Of a stretch of DNA of 58,488 bases, positions 11,156 through 22,147 are shown one piece after another. The notes under the pieces were generated by a model. It saw only the letters and a list, made by a program, of their open reading frames with translations, was not told the origin of the DNA and did not search any database. Each line of letters begins with the position of its first letter. The stretch's first letter is position 1. The position numbers and the translations under genes are program-made. This stretch comes from Leucogyrophana mollusca (Eukaryota > Basidiomycota > Agaricomycetes > Boletales): the NCBI GenBank assembly GCA_021014945.1, contig MU266507.1, positions 1 through 58,488 of the forward strand, written 5' to 3'.

Positions 11156-13722
11156 TCACTCGAATGTACGTCGCAGCCTAACGGGAATCAGGATGGTGTG
11201 CCAGATAGGGGGGACCCCGATGGGGCTTGACTTGAAACGACGGCGATTTATGCCGAAGGGTGTTTCCTGAGGAATGTGTGAAAGGTTGACGGCTACCGTA
11301 GAAATGTAAATTTTAAGGAACCCAAGGTCGAATGTCTGCCCTGGGTCGCGGAAGCGAAGTTCCTGCGGTGGCGTTCCCGAGTCGCCATAACCGATTGGGA
11401 GCTTGCCTTTTCCGAGGATAGAGGGATCAACGACGCCTTTGGCTGTAGGCGGTTGGTACCATGGTGCTGAAGCGATTATAAGCAATAGCACGTCTCGACA
11501 AAAAAACAAACTCACTGATTTCCAAAGTGCTGCTGTCGAAGTAAAAGATCGAAACATACAAGGCCTTATTCGAACTGTTAGTGAGTTCCATGCCGTATTT
11601 CGCGTCGGCCTTGAATGTAAGATCGATGACATTATCAGTGATGAGGTTGTCGCCATTCGGACGGAGAAAGCCTCCCGATATACTGCCGTTTCCATCTACA
11701 TTGGACATGGCCAGTTCCGAGAACCTGACTCCGACACACTCTTTGACTGATTTGTTCACGCTCGTTCGGCGGAGGTGCCAAAAGTAGTGTGCGGCGGCAC
11801 TAATGACAGGAGTAACAGCGCGAACGGTCGGCTCGACGCTCTTCCACAAGCGGGTCAGTCCGAGCGCTCTGGTCTCGAGGTGTGAAACGTTGAAGACGAT
11901 CCTTCCGCTTTCGTTCGCAATATCGAGGTCAGCCGCTCCATACTCGACAAGACGAATTTCCCTCCGTGCGGGGTCAGTCCTCTGCATCTCCTTGCTGAGG
12001 GCCTCAAAGACAATAACATTGTCGACCTTCATTGCAACGTGAACGCGCAGATCTTCCTCGTCCCCCGCCTTCGTCTGAACTGCGACCCCTTCACCCTCGA
12101 GTTCAAGGATGGATTCCGTGGGGAACGCGTCCAAGGTTGTGGAGAATGGGGCAAGCTTGCGGGCTACAACAGTGCCCAGACTCGGGCTGTCGTTTAGGAA
12201 CGAATCTCGATCCTTGTACAATGCGAAATGGGCAGATACGGAGATTCCGTGTGCTTCACCTGCGTCCATCTCATAGTGGTCGCCGACTTTGCGAATCTTG
12301 TAGAGGACAGCACGCTGGCCAGCGACTTTAGCATTGAAAAGAATTCGGTTTTGATTGACGCCTTCGCACTGGGGATTCTGGCTAATTTAGAGATGAGTAA
12401 GAACTCGCTGAGAATTGACATCGCGAGGGATCATACTTACACAGGCAGAGGGGGAAGCCTTTGGAGTAGTTCTGCATAGGTGACCTGGTTGACGCCAAAC
12501 TTCAGAGTGTCAATTAACGCAGTTGTGAAGACTCCTCTCCCACTCTCTTCTCTAGCGAGCTCGTTCACCCCACATGCCGCTAGAAGTACGTGACCTGAGG
12601 CCACTCTGCGCAAACCCAGCAGCGCGAGGCATGGCGCGGCCGTTTTTGGCTTCGTTGAGTTCGACGGCTTCCCAGATATCCTGATCAAGATCATCGGGTG
12701 GTGTCTCTTTGATTCTGATATCCCGAACTAAGCGAGTGGGCGCTTCGTGGCCAGTACGTGTGCCAGAACCCGAATGACAGCAATCAAAGATGACAGTCTG
12801 TCATTCAGTAGGTCAAAACGTAATGAAGACAATAAATATCAGGCTGTAGACGCACAATGTTATCACCCTTTGCACCGGCAAGGCGTGTGAGCAGGGCACC
12901 CAGTGTGCGGTCCGGAATTCCAGGCACTGTCCCGCCTGCGGACTCGTCCTCGCACCCGTAGTCGTATGGAGCTACGTGTTGGACATTGGGTCCTCTTGCC
13001 TGCCAACCTGGAGGTGATGGCGACTCGGCGCCATGTCCAGCATAGAATATGAAAATCGAGTCACCGTTTTGGATGTGCTGATCCTCATTCTTGTCTTTAT
13101 CATCCGTGAAGGCACTGATTTCCTCGATGATCCTGGCGCGCGTAGCCTCACTGTTGCGGAGGTTCCTGATCTGGCTGCTTGGCACGCGAAGGTCCTTCTC
13201 CAGGTAATCCTTGACGACATTTGCGTCTGGGACCGCACCAAGGAGATTGACACCGGGTTTCTTATACTCGTTGATGCCAATAATGAGTGCGAAGAGACGG
13301 GTAATTTGCCTAACTCAAGAAGATCAATACGCAGAGGTGAGACGATGCGACAATACTGACCTGATGGGTTGAATTTCAGCACTTGCAGCGTCAAGTATCA
13401 GCGGAGACGGATTACTCAGGATCGAGCAAGGAAATGCGTAACTCCTACTTACCCGACGGTGCCCACTGGCGGGAGTGTCTCCGTCTGTTGCCCACTATGT
13501 GATCGTCAATGAGATATCAAAGCACTTTGCAAATACGACTAACCCAGTGCCAGGTTCGGTGGTGCCAGAGGTTGGTGGTGTACCGCTCACTGGCGGAGCA
13601 GTCTGGCTGCATCACCTGTCAATACAAGGCGTAATGGCGAGAAGACGAACGGCAAACTTTATGAGTGCATAGAGAAGCTGGGGGACGTCGAGAACCTGTA
13701 CACCCAGGAACTCAAGAAACAT
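11156..13722 (-). pseudogene. Caspase-like (C14) peptidase copy B, frameshifted
   Basis: Exons complement(11156..11466,11516..12381,12441..12797,12856..13309,13453..13494,13544..13606,13658..13722) correspond one-to-one to copy A with conserved splice sites. The N-terminal motif, a short Pro-rich linker (exon 2 only 63 bp), the p20 core with YAGHGA and the DCCHSGS cysteine are intact. In exon 5, around 12580..12602, the sequence is two bases shorter than in copies A and C. This shifts the frame just after GFAQSGL, and a stop follows within ~15 codons. The downstream middle and terminal modules are otherwise open and well conserved. As read, only a truncated p20-like product could be made. Either a recent pseudogene or a sequence error; the close similarity outside the lesion favours recent loss. 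Confidence 0.8.
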
Positions 13723-15140
13723 TGTGGAGGCGATATACAAGGATAAAGCGAAAACTGAAGATCAAACATCGACCGGGTGCCCTTTTAATGATAAAGGTGG
13801 ACCCGGAGGGTGGCTGCGTGCAGAAGTCTAATCTAATGATTGCATGGACGCCCTCACAAGCATTCAAGCTGTCGGTGGACCCGATGAGCAGTTGCGTGTG
13901 TCGGATAGAAGGGACCATTCAGACCTTCGGTGATTGCCGTAAACCCTGCTTCTCTTAACTTGCCACACAACGGTAGCGCCTGACCTGGCCTTCACTGTCA
14001 GAAATCGGTCACGGCAGGGGCCTATCACCAGGCCTTCCCTCTGGTCGGAATCCAGGTCATACTCACCAAGTTTCGATGCAATTAGCAATCCCGATGCTTG
14101 CGATGGGGCTGCCTTTGTCCGTACTGATAAAATCAGCTCCGTGTTCAGAAGGTGTCGGTGATTGTCTGTGATAGAGCACCCTTACATGAATTTTCGAAAG
14201 CGTGCACCCTGAATATCATATCGCGAGCCTCACTGCGGGAGAACGCACTGGATGACAACTGAATCCAATCCACCCATTTACGTTTAAGGTGACAGGGTTT
14301 GAAAGGCAAGTTGCGACTATCGCAGCAGAAGCGCCTGATGTTATTGTACTCACTTGGAGAAATGTTTTCTCTTGCGTTGAGATGCTCAAGGGTGGTCCTC
14401 GTTGCAGACGGCGTGTTAACGTGTTTCGAGGACAACGAAAGTGACTGAGAAACGGACTTACGCGAGACTTGCCCTCATCCAGAGGATGTCAGGAGAACGG
14501 AAGGCTGTAGGAGTGCAGCGCCGGGCGAGGATACCAAACCTTGCGGCACACTGCCGGTCTTGATGCAATCAAGCCTCGGGGTGTGAGTGGATTGTGGCAA
14601 GTGTGCCTACGATAAGTGAAATTGATGGGCATTGCAACATTCGGAATGTGAGTTGTAGGATCGTGGGCAAAATGTATGCCTGAGGTTTGTTTGAGACTCT
14701 TCCACGTGACATGACCTTTGGTGACGGATTGCAGTAACTTTTAAGCTTGAAGGTCTAGGACATCAATGCATCACAGTTCAATGTTCAATGCTCACCGCCG
14801 ACTGCGCTCCGAGCCACTCGGGATTGAACTCGCATCGGCCCATACGTAGCCCAGCGATTGCCGTGCTCGTCTTGTTCAAAAAACGCGACGGCCACTGGGT
14901 GCACTTCGGACAAACCAGTCATTCCCGAGGCGGTCCAACAGTCTGAAACTGACGGGAAAGCCCTGTTTTGAGCTCGGATACAAGTGGGTTTATTCTACGC
15001 ACTTTCCTAGCCTGCTACCTCACTGGTTACTCAAGCTTATTGCTTACTAGCTAGCAACGATCCGCTCACTCGCAACAATTCGTCTAATAGCGTCCGACTT
15101 TGCGTGAAAGCTCGGCCGTTGCATCGTTGAAAGTGGATAT
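13723..15140. repeat. Duplicated 5' flank of copy B ending in flank repeat R3
   Basis: 13723..14660 is the counterpart of 8523..10030, and 14665..15130 is R3, the counterpart of R1 and R2. No intact reading frame is conserved between copies. Similarity to the other units fades after about 15140, which sets the right edge of the tandem array. Confidence 0.7.
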
Positions 15141-16465
15141 CTTATAATGTGGACCCCACCAAGAGGGTACTGAAGTCCTCGGAGAACAAATGCGTGATGG
15201 GTTACTGTCATCTCCGAACGGTCAGTCGCTCTCGCCGCCCACAGGGCGATACGCACAGAGAACACATCGACTCATTGTATAACTCGGATACGGTATTCTC
15301 CGCCTTCGTGCCTGCATAGTTTCGGGAATTGCACCGTCATATAGATTCGGTCCGCACACATCCACGTACCTCCCCACCGAATTTTGCACACTTTACACGT
15401 CGATGTAATGCAGCATATCTTTGAATCTCGGAAGTAGTGGCTTGGGCCCCTGATGCCATCGGCTTCGTGGACCCACCACACTAGGGCGTATCGGGACCTC
15501 ATCGATAACGCCGAGGCAGTAGTACAGGCGAAGCTGTCGCAAGTAAGGTCTGGTTCAGAAGATGAATTTCATCCTTATTTCCAGGAAACCGGACCACTCA
15601 CAGGTCGAACGCCTCCATCGGCAACAACAAAACTCAAGTTATCGCAGAAGTCCCTGCAGGACTTGAAAGAGTACCTCATCTGAGGACAGTCGTTAACCTA
15701 CAAAGGATACACCACGAAAAAATATCTCACCACAAAGATCCCCCCGGTTCGACCAAGCGCACTAGGGGAATGCTTTATCTTCAGCGAAGTCCATATCGAA
15801 CAGCTGCAAGTACTCGGTTCGACCACCCACAGTAAGCGCGACAAAATGCAATTCTTCGAGCGACTGCCATAGGATGCGGTAAAGTAAGTTCAGCACGAAA
15901 ATGAATTTGGTGGGCCTGGAGACGATGTCCTCAGCGTGTAAGTGAGTTTGCAGTGGTGGACATTGAGGGAATACAACAGCTTATACACGGGGAGCCCCCG
16001 AGTCGTGACGCTGCGAACGCCAATTAGGGTTCAAAACACAAAGCCAGAGGTTTTGAATCTAGTGTATACTTGTTGACCGAATCTGCTCTGTAAACCGGCT
16101 GCTACGGTGGCACAAGGATTAGTACAGGGTAGCTTGCTCGCCAATTGACTTGGCTAGCTGCATAATGCATCGCCAGTGGGCTGAGCGGACGGCTCTTGTG
16201 AGGATGAAGTTGAAGTCTGTTTAACTAGTCTACACCATTCTGCCGCGTGTCGCATTTGAATCACGTGGATTGAAAGTCAATTGAACCTGCCGCGTCAACG
16301 CGTGGTTCCGCTCACTGTCAGAGTCCGCTACGTATACAGTTGCTGCACTTTTTATTGCGTCTTTTACTCTGCGATACTATTACTTTCCTGTTAGACGAAG
16401 AATCAAAACCAGAGCTCGCCCACTTTAATTCAAGCATCTTCATACCGTCTTTTCCGCACCCATCA
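15141..16465. other. Gene-free stretch with one small unassigned frame
   Basis: A 76-codon plus-strand frame lies at 15453..15683 (contains KLSQKSLQDLKEYLI). It has no recognisable domain and could be an exon fragment. The remainder shows no family-level signal on either strand; 16240..16465 should contain the promoter of the small membrane protein that follows. Confidence 0.4.
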
Positions 16466-16751
16466 ATGAGCGCGATTGACGAAGTTAGCTCCTCCACGGA
16501 ACAGAAGGCAGCTCCTCAGGCGTACAACGATTGTATAACGTGTCGCATTGTCGGGAGTGGAGCGTTTGCCGCCATGGGAGTATACGCGCTGAGGATGTCG
16601 CGTGCGAGCGCCCCTGGGTCCGTGATGGGGAAGAGGATTATGGGTGGGCTGGGGATTGGTTTGTTGTCCCAAACTTTGACCTTGTTCAGTTGATAATGGT
16701 GCTCTGGCCACAGGCTTTTTGATTGGGAGTGTCTTACGGTGGAAAATGTAA
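16466..16751 (+). CDS. Small DUF4536-like (DMAC1/TMEM261-type) membrane protein
   Basis: CDS join(16466..16658,16714..16751), 76 residues. The 55-bp intron has a TTGATAAT-like branch region and splices GGLGIG to FLIGSVLRWKM. A short polar N-terminus is followed by the conserved DCITCRIVGSGAFAAMGVYA block (paired Cys plus first hydrophobic helix) and a second Gly-rich hydrophobic helix ending in a basic R-W-K. The animal relative is an assembly factor for the distal membrane arm of mitochondrial complex I; a mitochondrial inner-membrane role here is inferred from family resemblance only. The ATG gives the expected family length. A decayed copy lies at 21592..21873. Confidence 0.75.
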
Positions 16752-17057
16752 CTCAGTCGTCAGGTTCAACGACCGCAGGGGGCCGCGTCCGACTCCGTCT
16801 CTCCCAACGCCAAACAACCAGCCGACTGCGTCGATGACATGCGCATTGCTCCCAAGAAGCTGGCCGTTAGCAACGTGTCATCCATGAATACACCGGAGTT
16901 CACAAATAGTTTTCGACTCGGACCTCGGTCGTGCGCCAAATTTCCTGAAAGATTCTTCTCAAAGAACACAACTTTGATACATACAAGCGGTTTGGTGTAG
17001 GGAAGCACATCGTACTAGTACACGAACACTACAGCGACTGAGCAGTTCAGATCAAGA
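16752..17057. other. Short spacer, nothing recognised
   Basis: Convergent intergenic region between the small membrane protein (+) and the amidotransferase (-). No conserved frame seen. Confidence 0.5.
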
Positions 17058-18246
17058 TCATAATACAAGAACAAACACGCCCTCGTTCGACTTCTTAAGC
17101 TTCGACCACTCGACCTTTGGCGCCTCGACCTTCGGCGTCTCCTCGTCATCCGCAGTCAAGTCATCTTCGCCGCCAGACGCCGGGAGATCAATCGTGTGCC
17201 TGGTCGATATCGCCCACATCAATTTTGTGAGCTGGTACCAGTCGATCGTGCCCTTGAAGTTGTCGATGCGTGCACGCGCCTCCTTAACAGCTTCCGGGCC
17301 AACTTCCTCCTCATAGAGGTTGAGCAGGTCCAATGTCATTCCCTGCGAGAGTTCGGGATGGCCCTGACTAGTGAAGATATGGATGTTATCCACGTCAAGC
17401 TTGCCGCGATCCTCAGCATCCTCGTACAACGAGATAATGCCTTGGCATGTCGTCTTTTCGCTACTCCCCCATATGTGGGGGGTGTCTTTAGGCACCGACC
17501 TGAAGGTCGGAACCTTGAACACTGCGTCATGGTGGAACATTTCAATGTTCTACAGGTTCTCAGTACCGTAGGAAATTGTCATTATGACCAATGCACTTAC
17601 CAAGCTAGTTGCGCCAGTAAAAAGTCGTTTCCCGACGGCATTTAGTGTGACGTTGTAAGGCCCAATCTCCCATCCCTTGGGATTCACGCCGACCTCCAAT
17701 TTGCCGGCGAAGACGGAACGAGAAATGATTTGGTGGCCGAAGCAGACCCCTGTTGCCATGTGGCTCAGAAAACAGAAAATTGTATGACGCATTGTCGAAG
17801 ATGTCGGCACTTACCGATAAGCCTGACTTTGGGGTGTCTTACAGCAGTGTCGTTCAAGAACTCGGCAAGTTTCCCGATCCATGCATCGGTATCGTTGGCG
17901 CTATGACCTAGTGTATAGTGCGTTAAGTATCTGACTTCTATAGCTATAGAACAGGCATACCCGAGCCTGAAACGATGATTGAGTTATATTCATCGACATT
18001 GGTAGGGAGTTCTCCGTCGATCGCACGGTATGTGTCGATATTGAAAGACGACACGACCACGGGTCCTGGGAGCGCTGGGACCCCTGCCGGTGAAACCTCT
18101 TGATCACCTGCGAGTCGAAGGAGAAACCTCGTATAAAGGCTGGTAAAGAGGTTGGTGATGTTTCCATAGCCGTCAATAAAGTCTTGGCTGGTCGGGTCGC
18201 AGATCAACAAAGCAATCTTAGCGTGGGGAGGGAGTGGAGATGTCAT
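17058..18246 (-). CDS. Class-I glutamine amidotransferase-like protein
   Basis: CDS complement(17058..17549,17601..17749,17815..17907,17961..18246), 339 residues, ATG at 18246. Class-I GATase fold: N-terminal strand KIALLICDPT, an IIVSGSGHSA turn, the nucleophile elbow GVCFGHQ with Cys ~129, and the second triad segment TSQGHPELS with His ~240 and Glu ~242. The complete Cys-His-Glu triad implies glutamine-hydrolysing or related peptidase-like activity. It resembles the stand-alone GMP-synthase-like GATases common in fungi rather than a fused biosynthetic enzyme, and no synthetase partner is adjacent. The C-terminal ~60 residues are acidic, then Lys-rich, with a repeated PKVE element. All introns are 50-65 bp. 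Physiological substrate unknown. Confidence 0.85.
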
Positions 18247-19859
18247 GATTCAGTAGTGTTCCAATAAGGCGTGCGGGAAACGTTGGACTTCAAACGATGG
18301 CTGGTGCCAGATCCTTACCCTACTTATACCCCGCAACGAGCGCAAATAGGAGTCACGGCAGCTACATTTCTCCTGACACCCTGCTATTCGCTTCGAAGGT
18401 CTGATGATCATCTGTACGTGACGAATGGAAAACCGCGCGTTCGTTCCACTGAATCCTAATGGAACAATCCTCGAACCGAACACTTTGCAGAGAATCTTAG
18501 CATTCGTCACACGGAAGTATGCATAGGAAGGCAGATAGGGTGACGCCGTGACTCCTTGCATCTAAGGACCTTGGCTAGTCTTATTGGGTGCAATACTGGC
18601 GTTCTCGATATTACTATAACCGACTTGGTGCTTGAGTTTTCTCGCCGTTTCAGGCGTACCACCACAACCACCACACTTAAGATCAAACCCACTTGGAAAG
18701 ATAGATAGCTTAAACCTCTGCCTTGATGTGCATATCATTTTTGTTTTGCAGAAGTCTCTATCGAGTGAAGCGGTGGAGACGCACCCAGAGGAAAGGTGCC
18801 ATTTTACCTGAGGAACGACTATATTCCTTCTATGGTATGCCTAGAGGAAACTAAAGATCTGGGCAATGGATCATCGATGGGCGATAACGAAGGGGCCTCG
18901 GCAAGGCGTATCAGATAATTATCCTGCAATGTGTCACAGAATCATGGAAGTTGAACTGAAGCTTCGTAAGGTGTCAAGTCAGTAAACGCTAACCTTATAT
19001 CAACTGGGCATGTTATATACTTGATGACCCACCGTATGTGTTCCTTGGAGCTCCGCCACATAAGGGACTGCCTTCCCCTGAATCCGCCGGCGTCGAAGCT
19101 TCAGCCTGAGAATTTTGCCGCAAGGCAGCGGTTCATGACAGGCACCTCGCATGGAAGCTCTACTCAAGAAGAAAGTCGATTATCGATATGAATTAGCTCG
19201 CCGCGTTTTGACTGGGCGCAACTGGGAAACCTGGCTGAACACGTTGGGCAATAAGGGTTCTAGGAAAGTAGGTCTCAGATCGACGGCACCTCGTATGGGT
19301 TTATGTGACTCTTTTACTACTTACCATCATCCGAACCTGCCGCAGAAAACGTACAAGTCAAAGGTACCCGCATATTCAGTCATGCTCTTCGCGCGAACTC
19401 ACGCCGCTAATATTGGAGTCCCCTACTTCAAATGTGAGCTTTGGAATACTTTGTTCGGTTTAGAAGAAAACCATCGTAACCCTTGATCTGTTAAGAAAAG
19501 TGCATTGCCGAATGCTGAGTGAAAATTTCTTTTCGTCGATTCAGTTCCGAAAAGCTTACAGTGACACGCAAGTAGAAGTAGCATGCGGGGAAGCCTTGGA
19601 GAAGTACACACTGCTTTGTATTCGATGCATTGGGTGATATGCTTCCTGGCGAGGCAGCTTTCCCTAGCCTTCGTAGGGGTTCCACAAAAGATCTTGAGAG
19701 CAGCTGGAAGGCAGAGAAAGCTAAGCGGCTCGTTGCTCATTGGTTTGCATGCGGACCTTTTGTCTTCTTTTAGGGGTGGCTCCTTCTCTTCGTTAGTGGC
19801 CGCTTTCCCCTTCTTTCCCCTTCCCTTGGCTGGGTCTGTATCAAAAGACCACGCGGTAT
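18247..19859. other. Gene-free stretch with small unassigned frames
   Basis: The longest frame, 111 codons at 19151..19486 (+, MEALLKKKVDYRYELARR start), has no recognised domain. 18247..18420 should carry the amidotransferase promoter. The rest reads as decayed or non-coding sequence bordering the dynamin-like relic. Confidence 0.4.
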
Positions 19860-21330
19860 TTGAGGGTTGACGCGATCATGGTCGCTGTGGCGCACCACCT
19901 TGATGATGTTCGCACGGCGACCCAGGGAACAACCCAGAAAGCCGGATATTTTTTCCAGTTCGTCGGGGATGCGATCCAGCGGCTCCAACACTGGGCTATC
20001 GACGTCGAGCTATATTTGTATCTCGGCTCCACATGCTGCGCACGCAGCCTGACAGTCAATAAGTTCGATGACGATGAACCTGATGCTGAGTTTCGGATGT
20101 AGCTGAGCCGGAACAAGTTCTTACCCGATGTGGTCCACTAGAGTCGTGAAGTGTCCAAAATACATGTCACCTCTCTAACATTGTCAAGAACGATGTCGAA
20201 GCGTTGCGTTGACCCATAGCTTCGCGAACCGCTCGATCAGGCTCTGCCCCGCCGGATACGGGACACTGTTAGGCAACTCCCAAGCAAAGCTGCCCGAGGT
20301 TAGCGGTGAATTGCACAAGAGAGTCTGAGCATAACCTTCTCTCTTAATTACCTATTCCACGTCAAACAGACCCGATGATCGTCTGCGCAGCCGGGTTCAC
20401 TACATGGTCATCCAATTGCTTTTTGCCATCGCTCCGCACATATTGCTTTGGGTTGACGAACGGTGTGATATCCGGGGCAGTTCTTCGTATGTCATCCTTG
20501 AGGCGAGCATAGAGCTCTCTGAGCGAGTGTCTTGTCGCTGGTTTCATATACGACCTTTGAAGCTGTCGCAGATAGCATTCACACGGGTGAGAGCTCCTAT
20601 CTGCAAATCGTTGGCCAGGGGCGCGGGGAGGCTTCCCAACTCCCTGATGCAGTTCTCAAGGAGCTTGTCCAATGCCCTTCTGAGGCCATGGAGACTTTGT
20701 CACGAGCATCAGACTCAAGTTATTTAGTGAAGATGCCATTATCAGGAATAAAAGCTGGGATCGAAAACTTCCCTGCAATCTTGCACGTCGCGCCACGGCG
20801 ACGTCGTTTGGGAGGAATCCTCGGCGTGTTCTGCGACTGTGCGGCTGAGGCTCTGCCTATGTTCCTTGTCGTCCGGAAGTCGGACGTAGTAGTGCCCCCG
20901 CCCCACACACAAGGGCTCTCCCTGCCCTCGGGGAAGTCCTTCTATCGCTAAAATGCGCTGTGAGCCTTGGGAAGGCATGTCAGGCTTCGTGAGTAGACAA
21001 AAAAAGTTACATCTAAGAAAGGGGGAGTCTTGAGATCCGATGATGTCCTCGTCCTCGTTCCGAATCAAGCCTGTATTTCGTCATGCAGGCGAATTCAAAC
21101 TCATGCCTGGAGGTAAATTTACACGCAGAGACGCACCTGGCAAATCGCAGAACAATAGATCCGTCAGGAAGAAACGGTTTGACTCTGGTTTGACTTCAAC
21201 AACATCATAGAGGGAAGGACTTGGCACCGAGAGGTGTGTGGAAAACAGCTCCGGAACGTTGACTCCACACGGCGAGACACGGCACCTCTACCGGAGTCAG
21301 TACCGGAGTCCCAAACTCAGCCACTCGGAA
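19860..21330 (-). pseudogene. Decayed dynamin-like (Mx-type) large GTPase
   Basis: Fragments of a dynamin superfamily protein appear in order on the minus strand. The G3 motif (LLFCDLPG, ~21145..21170) is followed by the G4 motif and flank (LLTKPD and YYVRLPDD, ~20870..20990) with a TTSPW string. Next come stalk pieces (LRRALDKLLENCIRELGSLP, ~20660; LRELYARLKDDIRRTAPD, ~20500; WELPNSVPYPAGQSLIERFA, ~20220..20290) and a C-terminal piece ending FIVIELIDCQAACAACGAEI (~20015..20075). The pieces are in different frames, with a frameshift near 20160 and a stop at 20010..20012; I found no P-loop. Intact relatives are GTP-dependent membrane-remodelling enzymes. This copy cannot make a full-length protein. 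Confidence 0.7.
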
Positions 21331-21591
21331 GTAACTGCACAGCGCTTGTAATTCTGCATGGATCATCCTTAAGCAGGACTTCTCGGTGAATATGGGATAG
21401 GAAAGATGGTATATTGTGGATAGCCTATCATAGACTCACCTCTCTCGACAGCATCCCTGGCGCCTGGTTCTGTGTAGTATCAGCTCCCTCATACCTCTCA
21501 CCCGCTTCCAGCACTCCTCCGGCACGGCAGTTTGGAGCCTCCGGGTTGAGTATGACGAGGTTCATTGCTCCCTGTACCCTTCATGGGTCTC

Positions 21592-21873
21592 CCACTGATG
21601 GGGGCGACTGATGTCAATGCCACAGCGGAATAGAAGGCAGCTCCTCAGGCGTACAACGATTGTATAACGCGTTGTCTTGTAGGGAGTGGAGCGAACTGCC
21701 ACAAGAATATACGCGGCAAGGATATCGCGTGCGAGCGCCCTTGGGTCGGTGATGGGGAAGAGGGTATGGGCGGGTTGGGGATCTGTGCGTTGTTCCAAAC
21801 GTTGACCTGGTTCAGTTGATAATACTGCTGTCTGCAGCCTTTTTGATTGGGAGTGTCACGCGATGGAAAATGT
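21592..21873 (+). pseudogene. Decayed copy of the DUF4536-like gene
   Basis: Aligns by eye over its whole length with 16466..16751, including the intron and its TTCAGTTGATAAT branch region and acceptor, so it is a DNA-level duplicate and not a retrocopy. The start codon context is lost and CAG of the EQK codons has become TAG (near 21632). Other in-frame changes alter the DCITC block (CIT to IT). The terminal FLIGSV coding region survives. Confidence 0.85.
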
Positions 21874-22147
21874 GATGTGGACGCTAGGCTCAGCGACTGT
21901 ACCAAAAGGTCATTCCAGCGGACCAGGACACACAAACACTAAGTGTTCAAAGTTCAAACAAATATATGGTAGGTTTGAGTGCCAGTCTATGGTTGGTTCT
22001 GAGACTATGGAGGGTACTGAACCTCTGAACCACGTTTGCTGGAGGGACCAGGAAGAAAACAAATATCTGAGCCAAGATCACAAAATCTTCAGCGGATCGC
22101 CTTGCCTCTCGACGTACTCAGCTAGAGTAAATCGGTGAAGATCTATG

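Noticed and set aside
12585..12600. Extra intron rescuing caspase copy B
   Set aside because: The only GT-AG span there is about 15 bp, far too short to be spliced.
17196..17645. Plus-strand 149-codon frame
   Set aside because: Antisense to the amidotransferase exons, which contain the catalytic HPE segment.
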